From: Chitinophagaceae bacterium UBA1930
GTDB lineage: Bacteria; Bacteroidota; Bacteroidia; Chitinophagales; Chitinophagaceae
Length of the DNA: 64,000 nt
Reading direction: 5' to 3'
Assembly (NCBI GenBank): GCA_002337145.1
Contig: DDFK01000002.1
Span: 900,456-964,455, forward strand
Below, one piece after another: positions 48,153-57,948 of the stretch. Within the stretch, counting starts at the first letter, position 1; each line of letters begins with the position of its first letter. Both the position numbers and the translations under genes were made by a program. The notes under the pieces are model-generated. The model ran no database searches and was not told where the DNA came from. It was given only the letters and a program-made list of their open reading frames with translations.

Positions 48153-49880
48153 TCACTTCAGGTTCATGCTATCGATAATGCCTTTGATCTTGGATTCCAA
48201 TTCAGCAAACTTCTTGTCAAAATCTTCCTTGCTTTTCAGTTTTGTTTTAACGCTGAAGTAGAATTTTATTTTAGGTTCGGTACCGCTTGGCCTTGCAGAA
48301 ATCTTGCTGCCATCTTCGGTCACAAATTGCAGCACATTGCTTTTAGGCAGTTCAATCTTCCAGCTGTCGCCGCTTTCAAAGTCTTTGCCTATCTGCTTTT
48401 CATAATCCATCACTTCCATCACCTTGCTGCCATTAATCTCGGCAGGTGGGTTACTGCGGTAGGCTTCCATCATGTCGGCAATTTCTTTTTGGCCGTTCAT
48501 GCCTTTCTTGGTAATGCTGATAAGCGTTTCGTAATAGAAACCATACTTCACATATAGGTCAATCATTTTGTCGAATAAAGAGCGTCCTTGTTCTTTTTCA
48601 TAAGCAGCCATTTCGCAGAGCAAAGCAACGGCACTTACGGCATCCTTGTCACGAACATGATTGCCAATCATCAGGCCAAAGCTTTCTTCGCCGCCCACAA
48701 TGTAATTTTCTTCGCCTTCCTTTTCACGTATCAGGTCGGCAATCCATTTAAAGCCGGTCAATACGTTATAACAATTCACATCGTTTTGTTTGGCCACTTC
48801 GTTTACCATTTCCGTGGTAACGATAGTGGAAACAATCATGTCGTTTGGCTTGGCAATGCCTTTGGCTTTTCTTGCCTCGATCATATAGGCAAAAGCAAGT
48901 ACGGCTGTCTGGTTGCCATTCATCAGCACCCATTCGCCTTTGTGGTTCTTGATGCCTACGCCTACACGGTCAGAGTCGGGATCGGTACCGCATAAAATGT
49001 CGGCATCAATTTCCTTGGCCTTTTTCAGGCCCATGCTCATGGCTTCGGCTTCTTCGGGGTTGGGATAAATAACGGTTGGGAAATTGCCATCCGGCGTGGC
49101 CTGCTCCTCAACAATATGCACATTCGTAAAACCGAAACGCTTCAATGTTTCTGGCACCAGCATAATGCCCGATCCATGTATAGGAGTGTACACAATTTTC
49201 AGGTCGTGCTGCTTGGTAATTACTTCTGGGTAAATGCTCAGGCCCTTTACCATTTCAATGTACTTGTCATCCATATCCTTGCCCAGCGAAGAAATGTTGG
49301 CTTCGCCACCGCTCCACTTTACATCGTTCACGTCCTTAATAGCATCTACTTCTGCAATTACATTTTTATCGTGTGGCGGTACCAGTTGGCTGCCATCGTT
49401 CCAGTAGGCTTTGTAGCCGTTGTATTCTTTGGGGTTGTGGCTGGCAGTACAAACCACGCCTGCCTTGCAGCCCAGTTCCCGTATGGCAAAACTCAGTTCG
49501 GGGGTTGGACGCAATGATTCAAAAAGATATACTTTAAAACCGTTGGCAGCAAAAACATTGGCCGTGGTTTCGGCAAAAAAGCGGCTGTTGTTCCTGCAGT
49601 CGTGCCCAATGGCCACTTTTACTTCCTCATCACCATATACTTTTTTCAGGTAGTTGGCAAAACCTTGCGTAGCCATACCTACGGTGTATTTGTTCATGCG
49701 GTTGGTGCCCACACCCATAATGCCACGCAGGCCACCTGTTCCAAATTCCAGGTTGCGGTAAAAGCTTTCTGCAAGTTCCTGTTCGTTTTCGGCTTGCATT
49801 TTTTTAATGGCTTCCTTTGTTGCATCGTCATAGTTACCCTGTAACCATTGATTTACTTTTTCCAAAATAGCAGCATCCAT
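48153..49880 (-). CDS. Phospho-sugar mutase (phosphoglucomutase/phosphomannomutase family)
   Basis: A 575-residue enzyme of the alpha-D-phosphohexomutase superfamily. The phosphoserine loop is VCTASHNPKEYNG (near residue 145), the metal-binding loop is CGTDPDSDRVGVG (near residue 292), the sugar-binding loop is GGEESFGLMIG and the phosphate-binding loop is ISARPSGTEPKIKFYF near the C-terminus. The N-terminal GTGGLRGIMGVGTNRMN is specific to the PgmB/ YbbT-like long form. Specificity between glucose 1-phosphate, mannose and ribose cannot be fixed by sequence. The gene ends 66 bp from the terminator at 48045. Confidence 0.92.
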   Translation of the reverse strand: MDAAILEKVNQWLQGNYDDATKEAIKKMQAENEQELAESFYRNLEFGTGGLRGIMGVGTNRMNKYTVGMATQGFANYLKKVYGDEEVKVAIGHDCRNNSRFFAETTANVFAANGFKVYLFESLRPTPELSFAIRELGCKAGVVCTASHNPKEYNGYKAYWNDGSQLVPPHDKNVIAEVDAIKDVNDVKWSGGEANISSLGKDMDDKYIEMVKGLSIYPEVITKQHDLKIVYTPIHGSGIMLVPETLKRFGFTNVHIVEEQATPDGNFPTVIYPNPEEAEAMSMGLKKAKEIDADILCGTDPDSDRVGVGIKNHKGEWVLMNGNQTAVLAFAYMIEARKAKGIAKPNDMIVSTIVTTEMVNEVAKQNDVNCYNVLTGFKWIADLIREKEGEENYIVGGEESFGLMIGNHVRDKDAVSAVALLCEMAAYEKEQGRSLFDKMIDLYVKYGFYYETLISITKKGMNGQKEIADMMEAYRSNPPAEINGSKVMEVMDYEKQIGKDFESGDSWKIELPKSNVLQFVTEDGSKISARPSGTEPKIKFYFSVKTKLKSKEDFDKKFAELESKIKGIIDSMNLK

Positions 49881-50069
49881 TGATTTGTGATTTTAGATGT
49901 TTGATATATGATTTGCCTAGCTTGATACGGTCGTTTTTCATGCCGTATTACCATCGCTTTGCAAAAGGCTTTTTGAGCTTTTAGCAAAGAACAGCAAGTT
50001 TAGGAATATTTAAGCATTTATTATACCCTGTGCACAACTCAAAACAAAAGGATGCCGTATGTTTGGATT

Positions 50070-51194
50070 ATGAATTGGAAAAGACTACTTGCTAATGGGT
50101 TAATTGGTTTATTGGTATTACCATTGGGTGGTTACTGTTTTGGGCAGGATAATAGTAGCTTATATAAGAGTTTGTTGGATAAGCAGTCCTATATACAGAC
50201 CCCTGTTGCCAACCATGAAACGCTTGCCAGCTTTGATTATGGGCACCCGTCAAGATTTGGTTTTGAAGATTCATCTATCCAAAAAACAAGACCTAAAAAA
50301 TTCAGCAACGATTCATCGTCTACTTTTCAATCGCCTGTTCTTACCGATGCCCAAAGAAGGAAACGCATACGTTTGGTAACAGCGGGTAATATTATTGGTT
50401 ATGGCGGTACGATGATTGGGTTGTATTCGGCCTGGTACAAAGATTACCCACAGTCCAATTTCCATTTTTTCAACGACAATGCAGAGTGGTTGCAGGTTGA
50501 TAAAGTTGGCCATATGTACAGTGCCTATATAGAAAGCAAGGGCAGTATGGAAATGTGGCGTTGGGCCGGGCTGTCACGCAAACAACGAATATGGATTGGT
50601 GGCCTAAGCGGTGCCATGTACCAGACCGTTATTGAAACATTGGATGGTTTCAGTTCGGAATGGGGTTGGAGCTGGGGCGATATGGGTGCAAATGTGTTGG
50701 GTAGCGGTTTGTTGGTTACGCAAGAATTGTTATGGAATGAGCAACGTATAGACCTGAAATTTTCCTTTCATAGAAAGAACTACCCGGAGCCAATGTTGCA
50801 TGATAGGGCCGATAGCATTTATGGAAAGGATTTCTTGAGCCGTATGTTGAAGGATTACAATGGACAGACCTATTGGTTGAGTGCCAATTTGAAATCATTC
50901 TTTCCTAAAAGCAATATACCTGCATGGTTGAATGTTGCTGTGGGGTACGGTGCAGAAGGCATGTTTGGTGCTACCGAAAACAAATGGACCGACCCGCAGG
51001 GCAATAAGTATGACAGAACAGATATTGCACGCTACCGACAATGGTATATTGCACCGGATATTAACCTCACCAAAATCAAAACAAAAAGTAAGTTTTTAAA
51101 GTCTGCTTTTTTTGTACTTAATTCCTTTAAGTTCCCGCTGCCGAGTATCGGTTTCAGTAAGAATGGTGTGGAGTGGAACTGGATACATTTTTAG
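50070..51194 (+). CDS. DUF2279 family protein
   Basis: ATG 50070 gives a signal peptide (MNWKRLLANGLIGLLVLPLGGYCFGQ); ATG 50052 is also possible. The 374-residue protein contains TAGNIIGYGGTMIGLYSAWY, LQVDKVGHMYSAYIESKGSMEMWRWAGLSRKQRIWIGGLSGAMYQTVIETLDGFSSEWGWSWGDMGANVLGSGLLVTQEL, the central block of DUF2279. This family is a Bacteroidota envelope protein, often in the neighbourhood of hydrolases and with no known function. It is divergent from pgm (about 190 bp between the starts). It ends 77 bp before the convergent phosphoribosyltransferase gene. Confidence 0.85.
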   Translation: MNWKRLLANGLIGLLVLPLGGYCFGQDNSSLYKSLLDKQSYIQTPVANHETLASFDYGHPSRFGFEDSSIQKTRPKKFSNDSSSTFQSPVLTDAQRRKRIRLVTAGNIIGYGGTMIGLYSAWYKDYPQSNFHFFNDNAEWLQVDKVGHMYSAYIESKGSMEMWRWAGLSRKQRIWIGGLSGAMYQTVIETLDGFSSEWGWSWGDMGANVLGSGLLVTQELLWNEQRIDLKFSFHRKNYPEPMLHDRADSIYGKDFLSRMLKDYNGQTYWLSANLKSFFPKSNIPAWLNVAVGYGAEGMFGATENKWTDPQGNKYDRTDIARYRQWYIAPDINLTKIKTKSKFLKSAFFVLNSFKFPLPSIGFSKNGVEWNWIHF

Positions 51195-51271
51195 GGATGA
51201 TGTGCAGGCAGACGAACCCAAAACATGGTCTTTTATGTTTTGCTGCTTTCTATTTAAACATGGTGCATTGT

Positions 51272-51772
51272 TTATTTGATGTACGCACCAGAAACTTCCC
51301 CGTTTTCAATCTCCACTACAATATGGTCGTGCAGGGTTGTGGCAATGGATAGCCCTACAAAATCCGGCTTTACCGGAAAAAGTTTATGCATTCTTTCCAC
51401 CAATACCAATGTCTGTATGCGTTTGGGGTGAAAGTCCAGCAAAGGCTTCAACATATACAACAATGTTTTGCCGCTATTGGCTACATCGTCGCATATCAAA
51501 ATATTCTTGTTGTTAAAGTCAATGTTCTCGCTAAGTACAATGGCCGTGGGTTGGTCTTTGTTCAGGCTGGCATCAATAATTTTTATGGTCGATGTAAGGT
51601 ACTGCTTCACCAGTTCGCCAATTTTATTGGCAATAACCAGTCCGCTGTTGCGAACGCCAATAATAATCAGCTCCGCATCTTCTGCCTGTAATTGCTCGGC
51701 TATTTCCAGTGCCAGCCGTTCCAGTTTCTGTGTTGCCGCCGCCTTGTTGAGTATGTAATTCTTTTCAGCCAT
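51272..51772 (-). CDS. Phosphoribosyltransferase, PyrR-like
   Basis: A 166-residue type I phosphoribosyltransferase. The PRPP-binding motif is NILICDDVANSGKTLLYML (residues 90-108), with the flanking LIIIGVRNSGLVIANKIGEL and VGLSIATTLHDHIVVEIENG. The pattern resembles PyrR (pyrimidine-operon regulator with uracil phosphoribosyltransferase activity) and other purine/pyrimidine salvage PRTases. No pyr operon lies here, so a regulatory role is not shown. Convergent with DUF2279, and divergent from the iron-sulfur gene at 51947. Confidence 0.82.
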   Translation of the reverse strand: MAEKNYILNKAAATQKLERLALEIAEQLQAEDAELIIIGVRNSGLVIANKIGELVKQYLTSTIKIIDASLNKDQPTAIVLSENIDFNNKNILICDDVANSGKTLLYMLKPLLDFHPKRIQTLVLVERMHKLFPVKPDFVGLSIATTLHDHIVVEIENGEVSGAYIK

Positions 51773-51946
51773 TGGGGTAGATTGAGGCTCAAAGTAACTG
51801 TAAAAAAATCAATGTTCCGTGTACTGAAAATGCAACATGTTATTTCTGCAACGCCATATCAACTTATATTTGAATGGTTAAATCAGCAGTTGGGTACAAC
51901 TGCAACTGGATTTTTTAAATGCTGAAACATTCAAACTGCTTGAACC

Positions 51947-53266
51947 ATGCACTATATTCCACAAATACTGTTTCTTGTTCTGTCTGCTGTTGCCGTTTAT
52001 CTCTTTGCCAAAAAGGCCGGCGAAATCAGAAGGAATATCTTATTGGGAAAAGATGAGGACCTGTCTGACAACAAATCACTTCGTTGGAAGAACCTCATGT
52101 TGCTCGCACTAGGGCAAAAAAAAATGTTCAAGAATCCGTTGGTAGCCGTAATGCACCTGGTTGTGTATGCGGGTTTCATCATCATCAATATAGAAGTACT
52201 GGAAATTGTGCTGGATGGCTTGTTGGGTAAGCACCGTTTGTTTGCCGGACTGATACCACAAGGGCTGTATGCTTTTTTGATCAATTTCTTTGAAGTGCTG
52301 GCAGTAGGTGTAATTGTTTTTTGTGCTGCTTTTTTATGCAGGCGGAATATCATCAAATTAAGAAGGTTCATCAGTAAAGACCTGAATGGCTGGCCACGTA
52401 GCGATGCCAATTATATTTTGGCAACAGAAATTATTTTAATGAGCCTTTTCCTTACCATGAATGCAGTGGATACTTTATTGCAAAGCCGTGGTGTGGGCCA
52501 TTATGCAGAAAACCCGACAGGCAATTTTGTTTTTTCATCCTTGCTGCATCCCTTATTTGCAGGAATGGGCAGTGGATCGTTGGAAGCCATTGAAAGAACC
52601 TGCTGGTGGCTGCATATTGCAGGTATTTTTGCCTTCCTAAATTATTTGCCCTACAGTAAGCATTTGCATATCATGTTGGCTTTTCCCAACGCGTATTTTG
52701 CAAGGTTAGAACCACAGGGTAAAATAAAGAACATGCCTGCCATTCAAAACGAAGTGCTATATGCCATGCAGCCAGAGCTTGCCCCAACAGATGCTACACC
52801 GCCTGCAAGTTTTGGGGCAAAAGATGTGTTTGACCTGAGCTGGAAAAACTTATTGGATGCTTATAGCTGCACTGAATGTGGCAGGTGCTCGGCTGCCTGC
52901 CCGGCAAACCTTACCGGTAAGTTATTGAGCCCTCGTGCCATTATGATGAAGACAAGGGACAGGCTGGAGGAAGTGGGCAGAAACATTAACCTGAACAAGA
53001 CATTTGAGGCAGACAACAAAAGTTTGCTGCACGATTATATAACGGTGGAAGAATTGCGTGCGTGTACTACTTGTAACGCCTGCGTGGAAGAATGCCCCGT
53101 GAGTATCTCACCATTGGACATCATTGTTGAATTGAGAAGGAACCTGATTATGGAAGAAAGCAATGCACCGCAGGAATGGAACAGCACGTTCAGCAACATC
53201 GAAAACAATTTTGCACCGTGGAAATTCAGTCCGGATGAAAGGGATAAGTGGGCTGTGGAAATGTAG
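51947..53266 (+). CDS. Membrane iron-sulfur protein with two 4Fe-4S clusters (HdrC/E-like)
   Basis: A 439-residue protein. The N-terminal 230 residues have about five hydrophobic segments (LFLVLSAVAVYLFA, VAVMHLVVYAGFIIINIEVL, FLINFFEVLAVGVIVFCAAF, IILMSLFLTMNAVD, CWWLHIAGIFAFLNYL). The soluble part carries two cluster motifs, CTECGRCSAACPANLTGK and CTTCNACVEECPVSISP. The layout is that of the membrane subunit in (Fe-S)-binding redox complexes, usually paired with a CCG-domain protein such as that at 46814-47593. In other Bacteroidota the two are often adjacent; here other genes lie between them. Electron donor and acceptor are unknown. Confidence 0.9.
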   Translation: MHYIPQILFLVLSAVAVYLFAKKAGEIRRNILLGKDEDLSDNKSLRWKNLMLLALGQKKMFKNPLVAVMHLVVYAGFIIINIEVLEIVLDGLLGKHRLFAGLIPQGLYAFLINFFEVLAVGVIVFCAAFLCRRNIIKLRRFISKDLNGWPRSDANYILATEIILMSLFLTMNAVDTLLQSRGVGHYAENPTGNFVFSSLLHPLFAGMGSGSLEAIERTCWWLHIAGIFAFLNYLPYSKHLHIMLAFPNAYFARLEPQGKIKNMPAIQNEVLYAMQPELAPTDATPPASFGAKDVFDLSWKNLLDAYSCTECGRCSAACPANLTGKLLSPRAIMMKTRDRLEEVGRNINLNKTFEADNKSLLHDYITVEELRACTTCNACVEECPVSISPLDIIVELRRNLIMEESNAPQEWNSTFSNIENNFAPWKFSPDERDKWAVEM

Positions 53267-53356
53267 GATACCCTGTACGTGCCCCGAATGGATTTTTGTA
53301 GATTCGGCCTGCTCAACGCAGCGTATTCTTAGCACCAAAATAGGTAGCTTTACTAT

Positions 53357-53947
53357 ATGATGGAAGTAAGGGAGCCAGCAGTAGCTTATGGCAAAAATAA
53401 ATTTACCATTGAAGAATATCTTACAATGGAAGAAGAAGCTACGGGAAAGCATGAATATTATAGGGGCGAGATATTTGCAATGAGCGGAGTGTTGATGAAA
53501 CACAATAAAATATTTTCGAGGTTATTTGGTGCACTGCTCAGTAGGTTAAAGGGTAAGCCTTGCCAACCTTACGGTAGCGATACAAGGGTACATATTCCTT
53601 CCAACACGCTATTTGCCTATCCTGATATAACTGTTATTTGTGGCGAAGAAGAAACTTTGGATGACGATGATTTTAATGTACTTAACCCAACAGTACTTAT
53701 TGAAATACTTTCAAAGTCCACCAGAAGCTACGATAGGGGCGACAAGTTTAAATTGTACCGCGACATTCCAACCCTTAAAGAATATGTATTGGTAGATAGC
53801 GAAAAAGTAGGGGCAGAAGTTTTCAGATTGAATGAAACCGGTCATTGGGAACTGGAAGAGTACAAACTGGATACAGACCAACTGCTGATTAAAGCCATAC
53901 ATATTGAAATTGGTTTGGACGAGATTTATGAAGGGATAGAATTCTAA
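53357..53947 (+). CDS. Uma2 family (DUF820) endonuclease-like protein
   Basis: A 196-residue protein. The block FTIEEYLTMEEEATGKHEYYRGEIFAMSG, NKIFSRLFGALLSRLKGKPCQPYGSDTRVHI, FAYPDITVICGEE and NPTVLIEILSKSTRSYDRGDKFKLYRDIPTLKEYVLVDSE defines the Uma2 family, a PD-(D/E)xK nuclease-like fold with Asp and Glu in YPD and EIL. Biological role in genomes is not established; copies are numerous in cyanobacteria and Bacteroidota and can be mobile. Two in-frame ATGs lie at 53357 and 53360. It lies 23 bp before the cupin gene. Confidence 0.9.
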   Translation: MMEVREPAVAYGKNKFTIEEYLTMEEEATGKHEYYRGEIFAMSGVLMKHNKIFSRLFGALLSRLKGKPCQPYGSDTRVHIPSNTLFAYPDITVICGEEETLDDDDFNVLNPTVLIEILSKSTRSYDRGDKFKLYRDIPTLKEYVLVDSEKVGAEVFRLNETGHWELEEYKLDTDQLLIKAIHIEIGLDEIYEGIEF

Positions 53948-53970
53948 TGATCTAAAACTGGTAATACAAC

Positions 53971-54300
53971 ATGCAACTATCCCCGTTCCCCTTTTCCATA
54001 ACAGACTTCGCAACCATTAATGGTACTACCTACAAGGGCATTACAGGCCATGCCATTTGGAAAACCCTGCATAGGAACGATATAAGGATACGTTTGGTAA
54101 CCTATTCGCCCAATTACCTTGCAGACCATTGGTGCAATAAGGGCCACATTATTTTTTGTGTGGATGGCGAAATGGAAACCGAACTTGAAAACGGCACAAA
54201 ACACCTTTTACAAAAAGGGATGCTATACACCGTTGGCGACAATAGCAATGCACATAGAAGTTTCAGCAAAGACGGCTGCACTTTATTTATTGTAGATTAA
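53971..54300 (+). CDS. DHCW-motif cupin-fold protein
   Basis: A 109-residue cupin-like protein. The DHW-C segment ADHWCNKGHIIFCVDGEMETELENGTKH (residues 51-78) is the defining region of the DHCW-motif cupins, here as D-H-W-C. The surrounding strands are TYKGITGHAIWKTL, DIRIRLVTYSPNYL and MLYTVGDNSNAHRSFSKDGCTLFIVD. Metal ligands and substrate are not known. It lies 23 bp after the Uma2 gene, and 64 bp before rnz. Confidence 0.85.
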   Translation: MQLSPFPFSITDFATINGTTYKGITGHAIWKTLHRNDIRIRLVTYSPNYLADHWCNKGHIIFCVDGEMETELENGTKHLLQKGMLYTVGDNSNAHRSFSKDGCTLFIVD

Positions 54301-54364
54301 GCATGTATGATGCATCATATATCTACAATAAAATGCCTAATGTTGCATAAATCTACGTTCGTAC

Positions 54365-55267
54365 ATGTTTGGTGTAACCATACTTGGCAATAATTCCGCA
54401 ATCGCTGCTTTTGACAGGCACCCCACGGCACAGGTAATTACATTAAATGAACAGGTTTTTTTGATTGATTGTGGCGAAGGTACGCAGCACCAGATAACCC
54501 GATATAAAATACGCCGCAGCAGGATCAACCATATATTTATCTCGCATCTTCATGGCGACCATTATTTTGGTCTTATTGGTTTACTCACCAGTATGGGATT
54601 GTTGGGCAGGCAGAATGAACTGCACCTGTATGCACCTGCTGCCTTGCAGGATATCATCAACCTGCAATTGGAAGTGGCAGATACCGTATTGCCTTATCAA
54701 CTTATTTTTCATGCTATCACAACCGAAGGGTTGATTGCAGATACCAAAAAGTTTTCCGTTGAATGTTTTGCCACACGCCACCGCATTCAATGCTGGGGCT
54801 TTATTATTCGCGAAAAGAAACAGCCACGTAAAATTGACAAAGAAAAAGTGCTGCAATACGAAATACCGAGTGCCTATTACGAAATGCTTAAAACCGGTAG
54901 TGATTACGAAACAAAAGAAGGCACTGTTATAAAGAATGAATTGCTTACCATTGCCAATACACCACCACTCAGCTACGCTTTTGCTGCGGATACAGTTTAT
55001 GATGAATCCATTGCTGAAAAAGTAAAGAATGTTTCACTGCTCTACCACGAAACAACTTACCTGAAAGACCTGCACGAAAGGGCAGCGGCACGTTTCCACT
55101 CCACCACGGTACAGGCTGCAGCCATTGCAGTAAAGGCCAATGCCAAAAAATTATTGATTGGGCATTTCAGCAGCAAGTACGAAATATTGGACCCATTTTT
55201 AGAAGAGGCACAGGAGGTTTTTGCCAATACCGCTTTAGCCACTGAAGGTGTTACCTACAAAGTTTAA
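54365..55267 (+). CDS. rnz: Ribonuclease Z
   Basis: A 300-residue metallo-beta-lactamase-fold tRNA 3'-endonuclease. The zinc-binding motif is FISHLHGDHYFGLIGLL, after VFLIDCGEGTQHQITR. Other marks are ATRHRIQCWGFIIREK, AFAADTVYDES (metal ligand Asp), LLYHETTYL and KKLLIGHFSSKYE with the final His. The length fits the RNase Z short form. The C-terminus overlaps that of the opposite-strand esterase by 4 bp. Confidence 0.95.
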   Translation: MFGVTILGNNSAIAAFDRHPTAQVITLNEQVFLIDCGEGTQHQITRYKIRRSRINHIFISHLHGDHYFGLIGLLTSMGLLGRQNELHLYAPAALQDIINLQLEVADTVLPYQLIFHAITTEGLIADTKKFSVECFATRHRIQCWGFIIREKKQPRKIDKEKVLQYEIPSAYYEMLKTGSDYETKEGTVIKNELLTIANTPPLSYAFAADTVYDESIAEKVKNVSLLYHETTYLKDLHERAAARFHSTTVQAAAIAVKANAKKLLIGHFSSKYEILDPFLEEAQEVFANTALATEGVTYKV

Positions 55268-56403
55268 TTCATCAGCCATTTATAAAACGAAGGGAATTCT
55301 TTTCTCCAGCTTTGCTCATTGTGTTCGCCATTCGGATCAACAGAAGTAGTAACCCTATAGTTATCGTTCTTTTTGGTAAGCAACTGGGCCATTCTTTTTA
55401 CATCGCCCACCATGGTTGTACTTTCTTTGCCACCTGCATAAAAAAAGAATTTTGAATTTGCTTTTGTAAAAAACTTATCGGCATCGGCAAACACTGCTGG
55501 CACTACCGAAAAAGATGGCGAAAAAATGCCTGCACTGCCAAACACATCCGGGTGCTGGGTAATGGCATAAAAACTGATCAGTCCACCCATACTGCTACCG
55601 GCAACAAAAGTGAATTCCGCACTTTTCTTTGTCCTGTATTTACTGTCAATAAAGGGTTTCAGGGTCTCAACAATAAAGTCCACATATTCTTTGCCATGGG
55701 CTGAAACGGTTGTCTTATTGTACGTAAAATCATACGGACTGTATTCACTCAGCCTTTTGTCACCGCCATTGTCAATGCCTACCACAATGCATTCCTTGCC
55801 CGTTGCTTTTTGAATGCTGTCCAAACATTCATCCACGCCCCATTCGCCAAAGGCAGCAGTCTGCTCATTAAATAAATTCTGCCCATCCTGCATATACAAA
55901 ACGGGGTAAGCCCGGCCAACAGATGCATAACCTTTGGGCAAGTATATCCATACTCTTCTTGTGGTGTTCAGTTGCGGAATCTTAAACGCTGTGTCCAATA
56001 TTTTAACCTGTGGGCTGGCGGTAAAAGGCTTTGGCTTATCAGGGTAATCATCCTTCCAGCCGGCCACTATAAAATCCTGCGAAGCATCTCCGGTAATTTC
56101 TATAACGCGGTCGGGTAAATTCCTGCCATCGGCCGTTGTTTCAACTTTATCAAAGCTGCCCCTCGTAAATTTAAAGGCATAGGTACCTGCGGGTAGGTCT
56201 TTAATCACAATGCTTTTTCTGCCACCGGCAAAAGGTTTCAGTTTGTATTTTTCATCGGCCGGGTTCCAGTTATTGAAATTGCCCGAAACATATATCTCAT
56301 CATTCTTTTTGGTTGCAGCTTCGGTTACTACCAAACGCAGGCTGAACTGTGCATTGGCTACAATGCCTGCAACAAGCGAGGCAAACAGGAATATTTTTTT
56401 CAT
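55264..56403 (-). CDS. Secreted esterase with AMPK-like carbohydrate-binding domain
   Basis: A 379-residue protein with a signal peptide (MKKIFLFASLVAGIVANAQ). Residues 20-115 form an E-set/CBM48-like glycogen-binding domain (SGNFNNWNPADEKYKLKPFAGG, YAFKFTRGSFDKVE). Residues 130-379 are an esterase-D-like alpha/beta hydrolase: RVWIYLPKGY, PVLYMQDGQNLF, VVGIDNGG, nucleophile elbow FVAGSSMGGLISFY and the late DPNGEHNEQSWRKEF with the catalytic His. Iron-siderophore, feruloyl or carbohydrate-ester cleavage is possible; the substrate is not determined. It is convergent with rnz by a 4-bp overlap. Confidence 0.9.
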   Translation of the reverse strand: MKKIFLFASLVAGIVANAQFSLRLVVTEAATKKNDEIYVSGNFNNWNPADEKYKLKPFAGGRKSIVIKDLPAGTYAFKFTRGSFDKVETTADGRNLPDRVIEITGDASQDFIVAGWKDDYPDKPKPFTASPQVKILDTAFKIPQLNTTRRVWIYLPKGYASVGRAYPVLYMQDGQNLFNEQTAAFGEWGVDECLDSIQKATGKECIVVGIDNGGDKRLSEYSPYDFTYNKTTVSAHGKEYVDFIVETLKPFIDSKYRTKKSAEFTFVAGSSMGGLISFYAITQHPDVFGSAGIFSPSFSVVPAVFADADKFFTKANSKFFFYAGGKESTTMVGDVKRMAQLLTKKNDNYRVTTSVDPNGEHNEQSWRKEFPSFYKWLMN

Positions 56404-56698
56404 GCAATAAAATTAGGCGAAAGCCCTATTTAAAAATGGATGTAAACAATTTTGATGTTCCGCTTTAAACATGAATATGTAACCAATCCTTTTTGCGAAG
56501 CAGACAATCTTTGTTCATTCAACTTATTAATCCACCCAATCTGTGTCATCTGTGTCCTCAATTGACTGCATTCCAAAAGAAAACCAACCCAAAAAAGTGG
56601 CAGTTGCTTTCAACCCTTATTTTTGCACCTCGATTGCTCAACGGTCCAAAATTTAACCATCGTTAAAGGCTGGGCCTTAAACTTTAAACTTTCAATTT

Positions 56699-57883
56699 AT
56701 GGCTGCAAGAACAGACCTTTTTCAATCTCCCGATTATTACATGATTGATGAGTTGTTGACCGAAGAACATAAACTCATCCGCGACACAGTACGCAACTAT
56801 GTAAAAAAAGAAATCTCTCCCATTATTGAAGGTTATGCCGAACGTGCCGAGTTTCCACAGCAGATTGTACAACAAATGGGCGAATTGGGCTGTTTCGGCC
56901 CTACCGTTCCTGAACAATATGGCGGTGGCGGTCTTGATTATATTGCTTATGGATTGATGATGCAGGAATTGGAGCGTGGCGATAGCGGTGTACGTTCCAC
57001 TGCGAGCGTACAAGGTTCATTGGTCATGTTCCCCATTTACCAATACGGCAACGAATACCAACGCAACAAATATTTACCAAAACTGGCAAGCGGCGAATGG
57101 CTGGGCTGTTTCGGGCTTACCGAACCCAACCATGGCAGCGATCCCAGCAGTATGCTTACCAACATCAAAGATGCGGGTGACCATGTTATTTTGAACGGTG
57201 CCAAAATGTGGATCAGCAATGCCCCTTTTGCACAGGTGGCTGTGGTTTGGGCAAGAAATGAGCAGGACGAGATACAGGGCCTGATTGTGGAAAGGGGAAT
57301 GGAAGGTTTTAGCACGCCAACAACCCACGGTAAATGGAGCCTGCGTGCCAGTGCAACCGGCGAGCTTGTATTTGACAATGTAAAAGTGCCCAAAGAAAAT
57401 ATTTTACCAAATGTAAAAGGGTTGAAAGGTCCGTTGGGCTGTTTAACAAAAGCACGTTACGGTATTGCCTGGGGTGCATTGGGTGCAGCAATGGACTGTT
57501 ATGATACGGCCTTGCGTTACAGCAAAGAACGTGTACAGTTTGGCAAACCCATTGGCGGCTTTCAGTTGCAGCAGAAAAAACTGGCCGAAATGGTTACCGA
57601 AATTACCAAGGCTCAATTAATGGTTTGGCGTTTGGGTGTATTGATGAGCGAAGGCAAGGCCACACCACAACAGGTAAGCATGGCCAAAAGGAACAGTTGC
57701 GAAATAGCTACCAATATTGCCCGTGATGCACGCCAGATGCTGGGTGGCATGGGTATTACTGGCGAGTACAGCATTATGCGGCACATGATGAACCTGGAAA
57801 GTGTGATTACTTATGAAGGTACACATGACATTCATTTACTGATTACAGGTATGGATGTTACCGGGCTGAATGCTTTTAAATAA
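56699..57883 (+). CDS. Acyl-CoA dehydrogenase, glutaryl-CoA dehydrogenase-like
   Basis: A 394-residue FAD enzyme. Marks: LTEEHKLIRDTVRNYVKKEISP at the N-terminus, GCFGLTEPNHGSDPSSM (FAD binding), MWISNAPFAQVAVVWAR, RVQFGKPIGGFQLQQKKLAEM, and ARQMLGGMGITGEYSIMRHMMNLESVITYEGTHDIHLLITG. The segment TYEGTHDIH with the catalytic Glu, and the LITG-x-x-x-TG-x-x-AF ending, are those of glutaryl-CoA dehydrogenase, which oxidises and decarboxylates glutaryl-CoA. No other lysine or tryptophan degradation gene is near. It is monocistronic. A repeat-rich 108-bp gap separates it from aroK. Confidence 0.88.
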   Translation: MAARTDLFQSPDYYMIDELLTEEHKLIRDTVRNYVKKEISPIIEGYAERAEFPQQIVQQMGELGCFGPTVPEQYGGGGLDYIAYGLMMQELERGDSGVRSTASVQGSLVMFPIYQYGNEYQRNKYLPKLASGEWLGCFGLTEPNHGSDPSSMLTNIKDAGDHVILNGAKMWISNAPFAQVAVVWARNEQDEIQGLIVERGMEGFSTPTTHGKWSLRASATGELVFDNVKVPKENILPNVKGLKGPLGCLTKARYGIAWGALGAAMDCYDTALRYSKERVQFGKPIGGFQLQQKKLAEMVTEITKAQLMVWRLGVLMSEGKATPQQVSMAKRNSCEIATNIARDARQMLGGMGITGEYSIMRHMMNLESVITYEGTHDIHLLITGMDVTGLNAFK

Positions 57884-57948
57884 AACAAGGGTTCATTAGT
57901 TAATTGGTTCATTCGTTAAATAGTAATACTATACTTGTTTCAACGATA

